A stretch of DNA of 64,000 bases, from positions 56,198,422 through 56,262,421 of the forward strand of contig JAKGHH010000004.1 of the NCBI GenBank assembly GCA_022828595.1, written 5' to 3'. The stretch's first letter is position 1. Each line of letters starts with the position of its first letter. Below the pieces are notes generated by a model. It saw only the letters and a list, made by a program, of their open reading frames with translations, made no database searches and had not been told where the DNA came from. This document shows, piece by piece, positions 32,690-42,743 of the stretch. A program made the position numbers and the translations under genes. The DNA is from Nelumbo lutea. Lineage: Eukaryota; Streptophyta; Magnoliopsida; Proteales; Nelumbonaceae.

Positions 32690-33340
32690 TCAAGCCTCAT
32701 ACTATCCATTCACTTGGTTAACCACTAGTTGCGAGTTGCTACAAACCACAAGATGCTTAGCCCTAACTTCCCTCACCAGTGATAGCCTGACTATTAGTGC
32801 CTCACATTCAACTTCATTATTCGAAGCTGGAAATGCAAACCAGAGGGTGTATTCCATCTTTACCTTGCTTGCTCCGCTTCTGCACTGGTTGGATGAGCCA
32901 TCCACATGGAAGATCCAAGGCTCCTCATCCTAGGCCAGGGCTGGTGCCACACTGGTCGACGCCTCTAAAGTGGTTACTATCTCAACAAATTTAGGGGCCG
33001 GTGAGTTGAAGGTGCACCTTGCAACAAAATCTCCCTAATACATCGACCTTCTGGAGGATTTGCCTCAGAGATCGGTCGGTCAAGACCATGATAGTGTGGG
33101 CCTAAAAGTAAGGTCTTAGCTTTCGGACTGCTAACACTAACACGAAGGCCAACTTTTCAATGTATGGGTACTTAGTCTTAGAAGCGTGCAACACTTTACT
33201 TACACAGTATGCTAGTCGTAAATTTTCTACTTTCCTAACAAGGACCAAGCTAACTACCTCATCACTCACAGAGAGGTAGAACTTAAGCTCGTCCCCAGGT
33301 TCGGGTTTGGTTAACAAATGTGACGAACTTAAATAATTTT
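32690..33340 (-). pseudogene. Tat RNase H plus second, archaeal-type RNase H
   Basis: The first RNase H reads LTKPEPGDELKFYLSVSDE, ASKTKYPYIEKLAFVLVLAV and RKLRPYF at 33102-33317, and continues to about 33060. The second reads DGSSN...GASKV, then FPASNNEVECEALIVRLS and SNSQLVVNQVNG at 32702-32905, which is the archaeal-type domain specific to the Tat lineage. Its D..E..D set is partly changed (the last usually DSQLVVNQ is NSQLVVNQ). Confidence 0.85.
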
Positions 33341-33559
33341 TAGCTCATCAAAGGTGAGTTGATACTCTTCGGTCCACTCAAAACTTTGGTTCTTTTTTAT
33401 GGCCTTAAAAAATGGTAGACACTACCCAACTAACTTAGACATAAATTGGTTCAATCTAGTTATTCGGCTAGTTAATTTTTACACTTCTTTAACTGACTTG
33501 GGAGGTCTCGTGTCTAATATTGCTTGGATTTTTTCGGGGTAGCCTCGATGCCACATCGA

Positions 33560-34543
33560 CTAGCTATATATCCAAGGAATTTGCCTGATGTGACATTGAA
33601 GACACACTTGTTTGGGTTGAGTTTCATGTTATACATTTTAAAAACGTTAAAAATGCAGTCTAGTCTTCAATTAGAGAGTTTGAAAACTCAGTTTTTATAA
33701 CCATGTTGTCTACATAACATCCACTTTATTTTTTATTAAATTAGAAAAAACATTGTTTACAAGGCGTTAGAAGGTCACTCCAACATTTTTTAGGCCAAAG
33801 GGCATGATTTTGTAACAATACAAGCCCATTTTTGTTACAAATGCGGTTTTTTCTTCATCACTTGGGTCCATCAAAATCTGCTTGTAGCTGGAGTATGCAT
33901 CCATGAAACTCAATAGCTCAAACCCTGAGGTCACATCTACCAGGTGGTCAATTCTCAGAAGTGGGAAGTTATCCTTCGAGCAAGCTCTGTTAAGGTCTGT
34001 GTAGTCAGCACACATGCGCCACTTACCATTGACCTTCTTCACAAGTATTGGGTTCGCAATCTAGCTTAGATATTGGACCTCTCTAACGAAGTCTATTATA
34101 AGTAGCTTCCCTACTTCCTCGTCTACTATCTTCCATCTTTCCAGGGAAAGGTTTCTTTTCCTCTACCGGACTAGTCTGACTGAGGGGTCAACATTTAATT
34201 TATGAGTTATTATGAAAGGGTTTATGCCTGGCATTTCTACTGCCAACCAAGCGAAAACATCTAAATTATTATGTAGGAAACTTACCAGATTGGAGTGCAC
34301 TGGTTCGATTAGGCGAGCTCCTATTTGTGTTGTCTTCTCTTGCTCGGCCTCTAAGACCAGCACTAGGACAGTGTCTTCCATTGGGCAAGCTTGCTCGTCG
34401 ATGTTTTCTGGGAACAGCTTCAAGTCGATGTCTACGACTATTTTGTTGTTGGTCTTCAACGTTGCTACGTAGCATTTGCAAGACTCGATTTGGTCACCTC
34501 ACATGACTCCAATACTCTAATAATAGGGAATTTTACTACCAGG
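33560..34543 (-). pseudogene. Tat reverse transcriptase, broken
   Basis: The N-terminal portion reads from about 34459 (LIEPVHSNLVSFLHNNLDVF, AWLAVEMPGI, HKLNVDPSVRLVRQ). The palm reads VNGKWRMCADYTDLNRAC, FPLLRIDHLVD, SFMDAYSSYKQI and MPFGLKNVGVTFQRL. The catalytic box near 33700 is out of frame and reads YVDN rather than YVDD, so a catalytic Asp is replaced. It continues as KCVFNVTSGKFLGYI with stops. The protease that should precede it is separated by the MITE. Confidence 0.85.
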
Positions 34544-35100
34544 TGGACTTGTTCATGGGTCGGGTAGCTCGATGGGCTGGTCCGGCCCGATCCGTTATTA
34601 AGTCGAGCTTGGTCATAATTTTAGGCACACAGGCTCAAGCTCGGGCCTAAAGCACTGGGCCCAACTTTTTTTCGGGTCAGGCTCGGGTTTTCTCAAAAAA
34701 AAAGCCTGACTCGAGCCCGAGCCCAAGCCCGACTTGATACAATATATTAAATAATAAAAATATTTTTTTATTTAATAAAAATATACATAAAATATTTTTT
34801 CTTTGTTCTTCTTCTCTTTTTTTCCAAGTAATAGTGAGATGTTTATTATTTTTGAGTTTTAAAGGTTTTTAATATAAATAAAACACTTTTTTAATGAATA
34901 AAAAAGAAAAAAAAAATCTATTTTCAAATTTCTAGCCAGGCTCAAGCTCAGGCTTGGGCTTTGGGCTTTATATGAGGGAAAGGCTCAGGCTCAAGACTTA
35001 GGCCCAATGGTCGGGCCAGATCTGGGCTCAGGCTTGAGTGTTTTCTGTTGATACATATACAAAGCCCGCCCCAACCCAGCCCGACCCATGAATAGGTCTA
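34544..35100. mobile_element. hAT-type MITE inserted in Tat protease
   Basis: Ends T(G/A)GAC(T/C)T(G/A)TTCATGGGTCGGG as inverted repeats of about 30 bases, flanked by CTACCAGG and CTACTAAG (6 of 8 alike), fitting an 8-base hAT site duplication. The body has GC-rich arms full of GGGCTT/AAGCCC-type inverted text around an AT-rich centre and encodes nothing. Similar arms are common in plant hAT MITEs. Confidence 0.75.
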
Positions 35101-35741
35101 CTACTAAGTAGTAGGTCAACACTACCACCCGGAGGACGTACAAGATAGGCCGGCCCAAGGTGGCATTATAAGGGGAGGGTGTGGCGACCACAAGGAAGTT
35201 GTGATCAAAACGAACCAAGTGGGGGCCGAGCCCGCCACAACTGGTACCCTCACCTAACCAAGAAATCAGGCTACCTCTCCACTGAACCCAACCAGGGGTA
35301 TATTAGCTGGTCGTAGGTCTTTCCTACTGAGCTCTATTCATTCGAATGTATCTTGAAAGATGATGCCAGTTGAGCTCCTTGTGTCAACCAGAATCCTTTT
35401 CACCTCAAAATCATTTATTGTTAACTTCACAACTAGAGCGTCATTATGCAGATACTATATTCCGCATGTGTCATCTTTCGTGAAGTAGATTATTTCTTCT
35501 CTGCAAGAACCTTTCAACAAGTTATTGTTGTCGTGTTCGAAGTCTCAAACTGAGCTTCTCCCTGTTGAGGTGGTACACCCTACTACAATTGACCCTCTGG
35601 TGATCATGTTGATGACCTCCCGGTGGGCCGTTCTGGTGCCTATTGGTCTTAGGAATCTTGATCTATTTCCTGCTCCCTACTGGTCTAGGGTGCCTCCCCG
35701 TGTTGCTCGGCAGGTCGGCCTGTTTCTTCTCTTTTTATGAA
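35101..35741 (-). pseudogene. Tat gag C-terminus and aspartic protease, broken
   Basis: Reads TAHREVINMITRGSIVVG (the usual REIN(V)I.GG link), EEIIYFTKDDTCGI, then VKRILVDTRSSTGIIF. The protease active site DTGSS/DNGSS is DTRSS, a Gly-to-Arg change. It continues FLVVATPSPYNATLGRP and LRVVVLTYYL, where the MITE splits it. Everything upstream of about 35741 (most of gag and the 5' LTR) is absent. Confidence 0.82.
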
Positions 35742-36510
35742 CTGCCTTAAATACCGTAGTGGATCAATTCTTCGATATTTATATTTCCTTGAGATAAGAC
35801 CATAAGGATTGAGTATGTTGTATATATGGATGATCTATCATATTCACAGAGCAATTGAAGTTTCTTCAATATTTATCTTTTTTTTTTGGAATTAAAAACA
35901 AAAGTAGATAGAACTTATTTCAAAAGGAATAATTATTAATTATATATTCACTTAGAAGTTGTGCAATGTATGTTTTATGGTTGGTTAATATAATTTGATA
36001 TATCCTTAATCCCATACAATTTTATGTCAAGAATTTAACTTTTGAATTTTCATTTATTTTTAAAATAAAATAAATAAAAAATAACCATTTGAATACAAAA
36101 AGAGTTATCACTTTCATTCTTGTGAATGATTTCTATTTTAAGGAGTTAGATAATTTTTTTTTTCATTTTTGCTTCTTAGAAGTAGGAAATATGAATTCAA
36201 ATGTAAAATGTCAAGTGTGAACATGACATTTAGATACTTAAACAAATTTGAATGTGTTCCTAACTTCCTATATGTTTATTAAGATATTTTCTTCATGAAA
36301 CCCACTAGAATGTGTGATTTTTATGTATGTGTACCTTACTAAGGCCTTATTGATATATTTTATAATTTATTAAAATATATATAGTGTTTGCATGAACATC
36401 CATGCATATCTTGATATTTCTCCAATATGCATGTGTATCCAAGGTGTCCTGATATGTCTTTTAAAATTGTCCTTTCAATACACTTTGCATTTCTAATACT
36501 TAAAACATTG
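35742..36510. mobile_element. Decayed copy of the AAGGTTCAAA-ended element
   Basis: Shares scattered blocks in the same order with 40600-41338: GGATGATCTA(T/C)CA(T/C)AT, GTGTGATTTTTATGTAT, GTAGTGTTT.CATG and CATGTGTATCCAAGG. The right end reads CTAATACTTAAAACATTG, a mutated form of the TGATACTTTGAACCTTG end. I could not find the left end. Confidence 0.55.
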
Positions 36511-36624
36511 ATTTAAAACTTGTTGTACACAGGTTTAAAATATGACATAACATCTAATATGAAATAATTTTTCATTTAAAAATGGTTTTAATTGAAAATT
36601 TAAAATTTTTGTAGTTAAATCATT

Positions 36625-37000
36625 TAGAGTTGTAAATGGATTGGGTTCAACAAAATTTGAATCTGATCCAAAATCCAATCAGATTTGAAATCAAATCCTA
36701 ACGGACTCGGATCAAATTCAGATATAATCTGACTCTGCTTTAATATTTTTAAATACAAAAAAAAAGTTAATTACTTTTATAATAAATAAATTTAAGTATA
36801 ACATATTAAACATAATATATATAAATTCATATATAATATAACACATAAAAATATATTTGTTATAATTATAAATATGATTATATAAATTTTATTTATTAAA
36901 ATAGATAAATATTATTATGTAAAGACATCATCTAAATTCAAGACAATAGGATCGAATGTTGAATTCAGATGTGGAGTTTCGTGCATCATTGACATGCCTA
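36625..37000. mobile_element. hAT-type MITE in hAT transposase gene (copy 1)
   Basis: Ends TAGAGTTGTAAATGG and, inverted, TAGGCATGTCAATGA; flanks AAATCATT and GAATCATT agree at 7 of 8 positions. The transposase text FDNASRND continues on both sides of it. The centre is AT-rich and non-coding. Confidence 0.75.
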
Positions 37001-37120
37001 GAATCATTCCTACTAGCATTATCAAAATTAATAGAAATAATTTTATTTTCAATACCATAAGTATGTAAAGTATTTAAATTAGTTGTAGAAGTTTTTAGGC
37101 CAATATGTTGTCATTTAGGT

Positions 37121-37571
37121 TAGGGGTGTAAACGAATCAAACTTGAACTGAATTAGGCAATATCCGAATTCAAATCCGATTAGAAAATTTGACATCCGAA
37201 TTCGATTTGATATCCGACGGATAGTGAAATATTCAAATTCGAATTTGATTAAATATTCAAATATTTGATTCATTTCGAATTCGACCAATTAATTATTTTA
37301 GGTAAGTAATAAATATTTTATTTATATAAAGTATATAAATATATAAATTAATTATATAATTTAATTACCATATATATATATTATATAAAAAAATTAAATA
37401 TTTTATATATTATATAAGAATTAAATAATCGGTCAAATTCAGATATTTATCGAATCGAATCAGATCCGATCCAAATTCAACTGGTTACGATATTCGAATT
37501 ATACAAATTCGATTCAGTTATATCGAATCTTAATTTTGTAATTGGATTTTCAAATACTATTGACACCCCTA
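37121..37571. mobile_element. hAT-type MITE in hAT transposase gene (copy 2)
   Basis: Ends TAGGGGTGTAAACG and, inverted, TAGGGGTGTCAATAG; flanks ATTTAGGT and ATTCAAGT agree at 6 of 8 positions. Subterminal arms carry many ATTCGAAT/ATCCGA phrases in both orientations around a TATATAAT core, as in the MITE at 42060. Confidence 0.8.
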
Positions 37572-38250
37572 ATTCAAGTATTATAAAACTTAAAATTCTT
37601 TTTTATAAAAGCCATGAATTATCAATAAAATGCCGGTGACACAAATATAACTAATACTATATTTGAAATTCCAAGTATCTGATGTAAGTGCGATTTTAGA
37701 ATTAAGATTTTGACAAAGTAGAAATTAAATTTTATTTATATAAATCAAAAAATTTTAAAGCAATTACTCTAATGGTATTTTGATAAACATTTTTAAATTG
37801 TGGATTTACATATTGTTGTAAAAGTTTTTCAAGCTTATGGTCTTTAGTTAATGAAAAGGGTTATTCAATATGTACAATATATTTTGCTAGTTCTTGCCTC
37901 GTTGTTTCTTATGAATATTGAAAAGTACCCAAAAAAAAAATACACCAACTTTGTGTTTGATTTTCATCACTATTTTTTTCTCAAATGACTGACCATGTGT
38001 CTAGCCAAATGACTAGTGCCACATTTGCCACTGTAACTAAAATCACTTCTACATTTTTTTAAACTGTTATATTTCCCTTTTCCTCAACTTCTATATTAAA
38101 CATGGTCTAGACTTCACTAGTATTTCTCTTGCCATCCCTAACACTATAGTAGTGGCTTCATCAACAACAATAGCACTAAACCAGCATTGGTGTTAGCAGA
38201 CTCTGCTTGGATGTCATCGTAACCAAAGCTATAGGAAAAGGGATTTTGAG

Positions 38251-38853
38251 AGGAGACAAACATTTTAATAATTTTTTAAATATTAAAATCCTAAAAATTG
38301 AAAATTAATTATCACTTACCCAATCTGTCAGTCTAGTATCCTAACTTGATTTCAACTGATGAATCTAATAAGCTTCCCAAACTACTAATTTGAGACAGTT
38401 GAGTAAGCCTTCTTGTTGAATCTTGAATAAAGCTAAGAATTAGGGGCTAGGGAGTAAGAAACTAAGAAATCATGAGTATGTGAGAGTAAGAAAATTGATG
38501 TAATGAGAATGGAGGTGGGATATTTTGGTCTTTCACAAAGGTATTTGTCACTTTACCAAGATGCCTTCCAAACTATTTGTTATATAGTTGTTGAGGTGGC
38601 ATTTAAGTAAAACCCCCCAAAAGCAAAAAAAATAGCCCTTGGGGGTATTTATGTAAAACCCTGACATACCATTTGAGCTATATCGTGCTTAGGTCGTGCC
38701 AACTCGTCCAATTTGTTTGTATTGTGTCATGCTAGCCCATGGGCCTCAAAACCCAAGCCCAACATGGCACGGGGGTTTGGGCCGAGCCTGACACAACCTG
38801 TGTCATGCTGGGCCATGCCAGCCATGAGCAGCCCAACCCACTTTACAGCTCTA
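38251..38853 (-). other. Upstream region and likely end of the hAT element
   Basis: Non-coding. At 38830-38853 the minus strand reads TAGAGCTGTAAAGTGGGTTGGG, like the TAGAGTTGTAAATGGATTGGG end of the MITE at 36625, so it may be the 5' terminal repeat of the hAT element. Just inside it are GC-rich arms with CATG(C)CCAGCATGACAC-type inverted text. Confidence 0.5.
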
Positions 38854-39604
38854 GTAGCAGTTGATTGGTTACTAGTTTTGCCTTTATCATAGCCAAACCC
38901 TTTACTAAACAAGACTTTTGTTTTTCATAATATGGCTACTTTCATACAATACTCTCATGCTTTTCAGGTGTCAGCCTGAGATTTTGCGGTTACAATAAGC
39001 AATCTCCAGGATGAGACAGAAGTATGAACATGACAAACGTTCATTTCTATGCCCTAGCAGCCATTGAAAACAAAGGATGTGTCTGGTACCATTGATATTC
39101 TTACCTGAAACGTTTTGGGTTGATAAATACAAATTGGTGAGAGTTTGACTTTTCACGTCACATATGAGTTACTCCCTTGAGCAAGTAATTGTGAACATCA
39201 ATGGTAACATGTGAGAATCACTTTCTACAAAATTAAACTTCACCCTAGGAGTGGCAATGGGCTGGGTTTTGTAAATTCTAGACCCTCTTCACTTTCCAAA
39301 CCTCTTAACCCATACCTTCCCCAAAACCCACAATGGATTGTACTTTCAAAATCCAAATCCCTGCACATAAAAATGCAACCCCCGACCCTACCCTCTCCAC
39401 ATTTGAGGGTGGGGTATGTTGGGCTCAGAACTCCGCATCTAATTTCCTCTTATTTCCTATTATACGTAAATAATAAACAAGCAAAAAGTACCATAAAAAA
39501 ATATCAAAATTTTCAACTATCTGATTGAAACATGTAGAAAACACATGAACCATCAATTGTCCTTCAGTTAAGATTCAAAACATTATTAAATTCAACACAT
39601 AATA
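38854..39604. other. No recognised gene
   Basis: Intergenic. TAGGAGTGGCAATGGGCTGGG at 39246 looks like a hAT MITE end, but I found no matching opposite end. Confidence 0.4.
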
Positions 39605-40107
39605 AAAGACTTGAACATATCCTGAATTTTCATAAATTGACTTAAACATACCTTAAGTTTTTGAAATAGACTTAAATATACCTTGTGGGCTGACCCCACT
39701 GGAGATAAACATACCCCCATAAATGAAACAATTCATTTAAAATTTTTAAAATCCTATTATTCCCTTCTAAGCATGAAAGAGAACAAAAGGAGAAGTGAGG
39801 TGAAAGAAGAAATTGCATGGTTTGTAATTTAATGCACCTAATCTGTAAATGCAAAGATCGACTTGCCTGGACTCAATTGCCATTTCAGATCTCCTTCTTA
39901 AAACAGGAACATTGCATGAAGAAGATGAACTCCCAACCAAGCTTGCTTGGCAAACTGATTCTATGGATGGACTGTCTGCGCATTCAAATCCATCAACAGA
40001 TGGGATTTCTAAACTATAAGCACCAAATCGATCGGTAGTTCTGTTGACCAAGAAGGAGAGCCTCTTTGAGGTGGTTGGTGAATTTGCATTGAACTTACAG
40101 CCCATGT

Positions 40108-41338
40108 CAAGGTTCAAAATTTTGCAACGTATCAGCCGATATGTATCGTATCTTTAAGGGATCGGCACGAGAAATGCTACAAAATCATTTGTATCATGTC
40201 TTTTCATCATGCCGGCCCCATATCAGGGTATATCGAGTGTACCGGACCTGTATTGCAGCATATTGGGGTGTATCGGGACTGTATTGTAGCTATATCGGGG
40301 TGTATCGACTGATACAATACAATTTCCTATAGACAAAAAACAAATTAAATTTTTTTGAGAAAAAAGGCTTCCAACTCTCTCCCAAACTCACCAAATCATC
40401 TCTACACATTCTTGGATTGTAAAATCTTTAAAAAGCATCCCTTTATGTATGTATGTATGTATGTATGTATGTATGTATGTATGTATGTTCTCATTCTGTT
40501 GAAAATCCTATATATTTTGTGCTTTAAATAGAACTATTTAATGTTTTGAAGAAAATTTAGAAAGAATATAATATAACAAAAAATAAAATTTTATATTTTT
40601 GGTGTAATGTGCCCATGAAGAATAATTGTCATAGATCAATGGGTGATCTACCATATCCATAAATCTATTGAAATTTCAAAAATATTCATCTTTTATTTTT
40701 TGTAATTTTTTGAATAAAAAAGTATTTATATTTTTAATTTTCAGTATGAAAAAATATTTATTTTTAAACTTTTTGTAATTTTAAAATAAAATTTTCCAAT
40801 TTTTAATTCATATATCTATTGAAATTTATTGTTAAATATTTATTTTTTTGTAATATTTATTTTTTCTAATTTTTTGTGCGATTTAACCATAATATTTAGC
40901 ATGTTTTAAATCTATGGATGATCTATCACATCCATGAAATTATTTTTTGTTACATTTTATTTTTTAATTTTTGTTCTAATTTTTTAATAAAAAATAAAAT
41001 AATTGTTTAAAAAATTTAGAAAATGTTTCATTAAATAATTATTAAGCTTATACTTTGTAGTTATAATCTTATTAGAGAATACCTTTATGTTTTCGTGTGT
41101 TTGATTATGTTATATTTTTATAAAAATCAGTAAAGGATGTGATTTTTATGTATATATAGCTCATTTAGGGCCTATATTTAATGTTATTGATGTATATTTA
41201 TGATTTATTGGAGTATCTGTAGTGTTTTCATGTGTATCCTAATTTTCGTCCATATCCATGTGTATCCAAGGCATATCCCAATACATCTCTTAAATTTGTC
41301 TTTCCATATGCTTAACGTTTTTGATACTTTGAACCTTG
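40108..41338. mobile_element. 1.2 kb DNA element with CAAGGTTCAAA ends, in exon 2 of the Ole e 1-like gene
   Basis: Left end CAAGGTTCAAAATTTTGCAACG; right end inverted CAAGGTTCAAAGTATCAAAAACG. Flanks GCCCATGT and GTCCATGT agree at 7 of 8 positions. The body is AT-rich and non-coding; near the left end it has TATCGGG-type phrases shared with the short relative at 42502. The 8-base site and TIRs indicate a class II element, hAT-like by site length, but the superfamily is unproved. Confidence 0.72.
40444..40488. repeat. (TATG)n microsatellite
   Basis: About eleven uninterrupted TATG units inside the 1.2 kb element. Confidence 0.93.
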
Positions 41339-42059
41339 GTCCATGTGAACTTTTACATCTGTTTAGGTGGTTTAAACCTACTAAAATCTTAAGTCCACGC
41401 AGGAAAATTTGAAGAATCTTGAATGTATTTATTGTGTCAAATTTTATTACCTTGTAAGAAGTAGCTCTATCTAAAAAATATGTTGAGCATATGTCACAAT
41501 AGACCACTCTCATTACAGTGATTTTAGCGATAGATTTGCTAGGTGAATCTTCAGAGAGAGTAAGGGAGTAAAGAAAGACACAAGAGTCCATGGCATCCAA
41601 AATGGGAATGGGAGGAGAAGCTTCCACCCAAGTACTATTTAGTGAACATTAATGAATAATTGTATTATTTGTATGGTTTGATAAATGAATATGATGGCAG
41701 AACGAGAGAGACCACCACTCACATTACTTTGAAAATCTTAGGGTAGATTTTGAAAATTTGAAAGAAAATAAAGGATAAAAGGGTTATAAGGTATTTTAAA
41801 TATTTTTTGAAAAACTCTGGGTATATTTAAGTCAATTTAAAAAAATTCAAGTTATATTTAAGTCCTTTACCCTTCATAATATCCTTTGTCTAAGATGTGT
41901 ATGAAGTCTTGAGACGGGTTGGGAAGTTTGGGTTTAGCCTAGTACCGTACCACTCATAGAAGGTAAGGGCAGGTAGCCAACAGGTAGAGTGGAAATGATC
42001 AATCTCACACGTGTGTTTTATGTTATACCTATTTTAAATTTTCAACCAATGCTCAAAAT

Positions 42060-42446
42060 TAGGGATGCCAATGATATTAGAATATCCTATTTCGAATTTA
42101 AAATGCGACACAACCGAATCAAATTCGAATATCCTATTCATACCATTTAAGTAATCAAATTGAATTTGGATATGGCCTGATTCAGTTCAATAAATATCCA
42201 AATTCAACCGGTTATTTAATTTTCATATATAATATATAAGATATTTAAATATTTTATATAAATAAAATATTTATTTTATATATCTATTAATTATATAAAT
42301 AATTAATCAATTAAATTTAAATCAAATTGAACATTCTAACATTTTCAATACATGTTGGATATCAAATCGGATTTAGATATCAAATTTTCTCATCAGATTT
42401 GAATTCACATATTATTTGATTTGAATTCGATCCATTTACATCCCTA
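42060..42446. mobile_element. hAT-type MITE with perfect target duplication
   Basis: Begins TAGGGATGCCAATG and ends CATTTACATCCCTA (inverted TAGGGATGTAAATG). Both flanks are CTCAAAAT, a perfect 8-base duplication (42052-42059 and 42447-42454). Related to the MITE at 37121 in its arms (ATTCGAAT, GGATATCAAAT) and AT-rich TATATAA centre. Confidence 0.9.
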
Positions 42447-42501
42447 CTCAAAATATCAGTGACCAATACATATTGGTTTTCAACCCTCCAATAGATTAAA
42501 T

Positions 42502-42735
42502 GAAGGTTCAAAATATCGATACGCCCGATATGCCCCTATCAGCGTATCAGGCGTTTCAGTACTTGTCTTTTACTTTTTTTTTTCAAAACTGGTTCAGGAG
42601 AGCCAGTCTAGGACCCCTCCATCCCCTGAACCGGTCAGACCCCCGATACACCCACTATAGGGACATATCAGAAGGGTCCCGAAACAATACATATTGACCA
42701 ATACGGGCCGATACGTAACGATACTTTGAACCTTG
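42502..42735. mobile_element. Short MITE of the AAGGTTCAAA family with perfect target duplication
   Basis: Ends GAAGGTTCAAAATATCGATACG and inverted CAAGGTTCAAAGTATCGTTACG; flanked by GATTAAAT on both sides (42494-42501, 42736-42743). A GC-rich centre contains CTGGTTCAGGAG/ CTGAACCGG inverted text. The ends match the 1.2 kb element at 40108, so one could be a deletion derivative of the other's family. Confidence 0.85.
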
Positions 42736-42743
42736 GATTAAAT

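Larger units (their letters stand above)
21749..35741 (-). mobile_element. Tat-lineage Ty3/gypsy element with antisense extra ORF, 5'-truncated
   Basis: Read on the minus strand: end of gag and protease (35741-35101), reverse transcriptase, RNase H, a second archaeal-type RNase H, integrase (to about 31200), then a long region whose gene runs the other way, then polypurine tract and 3' LTR (22431-21749). A dual RNase H is the mark of the Tat lineage (Ogre, Retand and relatives), whose members often carry an additional ORF, sometimes in antisense. Most of gag, the leader and the 5' LTR are missing. It is interrupted by a Reina-like element and a hAT MITE. Confidence 0.8.
36519..38250 (-). pseudogene. 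hAT transposase gene, broken and interrupted by two MITEs
   Basis: hAT transposases cut and paste DNA elements with 8-base site duplications. On the minus strand a BED-type zinc finger remnant reads CGTSHLARHMVSHLRKK (about 37975-38022), followed by RQELAKYIVHIE, a stop, PFSLTKDHKLEKLLQQYVNP, then KIALTSDTWNF and GHFIDNSWLL-like text near 37600-37700. Beyond the first MITE come ENKIISINFDNASRND (about 37005-37050), and beyond the second KLFHIRCYVIF (about 36550-36590). The C-terminal dimerisation domain is absent. Numerous stops; MITEs lie at 36625-37000 and 37121-37571. Confidence 0.78.
39767..41627 (-). pseudogene. Pollen Ole e 1-like (extensin-like) gene, split by a transposon
   Basis: Members are small, Cys-containing, normally secreted proteins of the cell wall or pollen wall; their biochemical role is unclear. 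Exon 1 (41627-about 41451) reads from MEASPPIPILDAMDSC to KITVMRVVYCDICSTYFLD, followed by an AAG|GTAATA donor. A 92-base intron could end at AACAG (41359). Exon 2 resumes as VKVHM, is cut by the element at 40108-41338, and continues GCKFNANSPTTSKRLSFLV, NRTTDRFGAYSLEIPSVDG, SIESVCQASLVGSSSSSCN and DLCIYRLGALNYKP to a stop at 39767. Conserved Cys residues are kept. The N-terminus lacks a clear signal peptide and the splice phases do not match in my reading, so decay beyond the insertion is likely. Confidence 0.75.
39605..41885. mobile_element. Mutator-like structure with about 85-base inverted ends carrying a plant gene
   Basis: 39605-39690 and the complement of 41800-41880 match over about 85 bases: AAA(A/G)GACTT(G/A)AA(C/T)ATA..., AAATTGACTTAAA(C/T)ATACC, AGTTTTT.(G/A)AA...TTAAA(T/A)ATACC. 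Flanks ACACATAATA and CTTCATAATA share CATAATA, which could be a 9-base Mutator site with two changes. Between the ends lies an Ole e 1-like gene in antisense, itself split by a later insertion. No transposase is present, so it would be non-autonomous (a Pack-MULE-type structure). Chance flanking of a resident gene by two inverted fragments is the main alternative. Confidence 0.5.

Noticed and set aside
39246..39440. hAT MITE starting TAGGAGTGGCAATGGGCTGGG
   Set aside because: Only one end is seen; no inverted partner or site duplication was found up to the next element.
41205..41450. Continuation of the Ole e 1-like first exon into a 140-residue protein
   Set aside because: Past the AAG|GTAATA donor the frame runs through intron and into the inserted element, so the extension is not real coding sequence.
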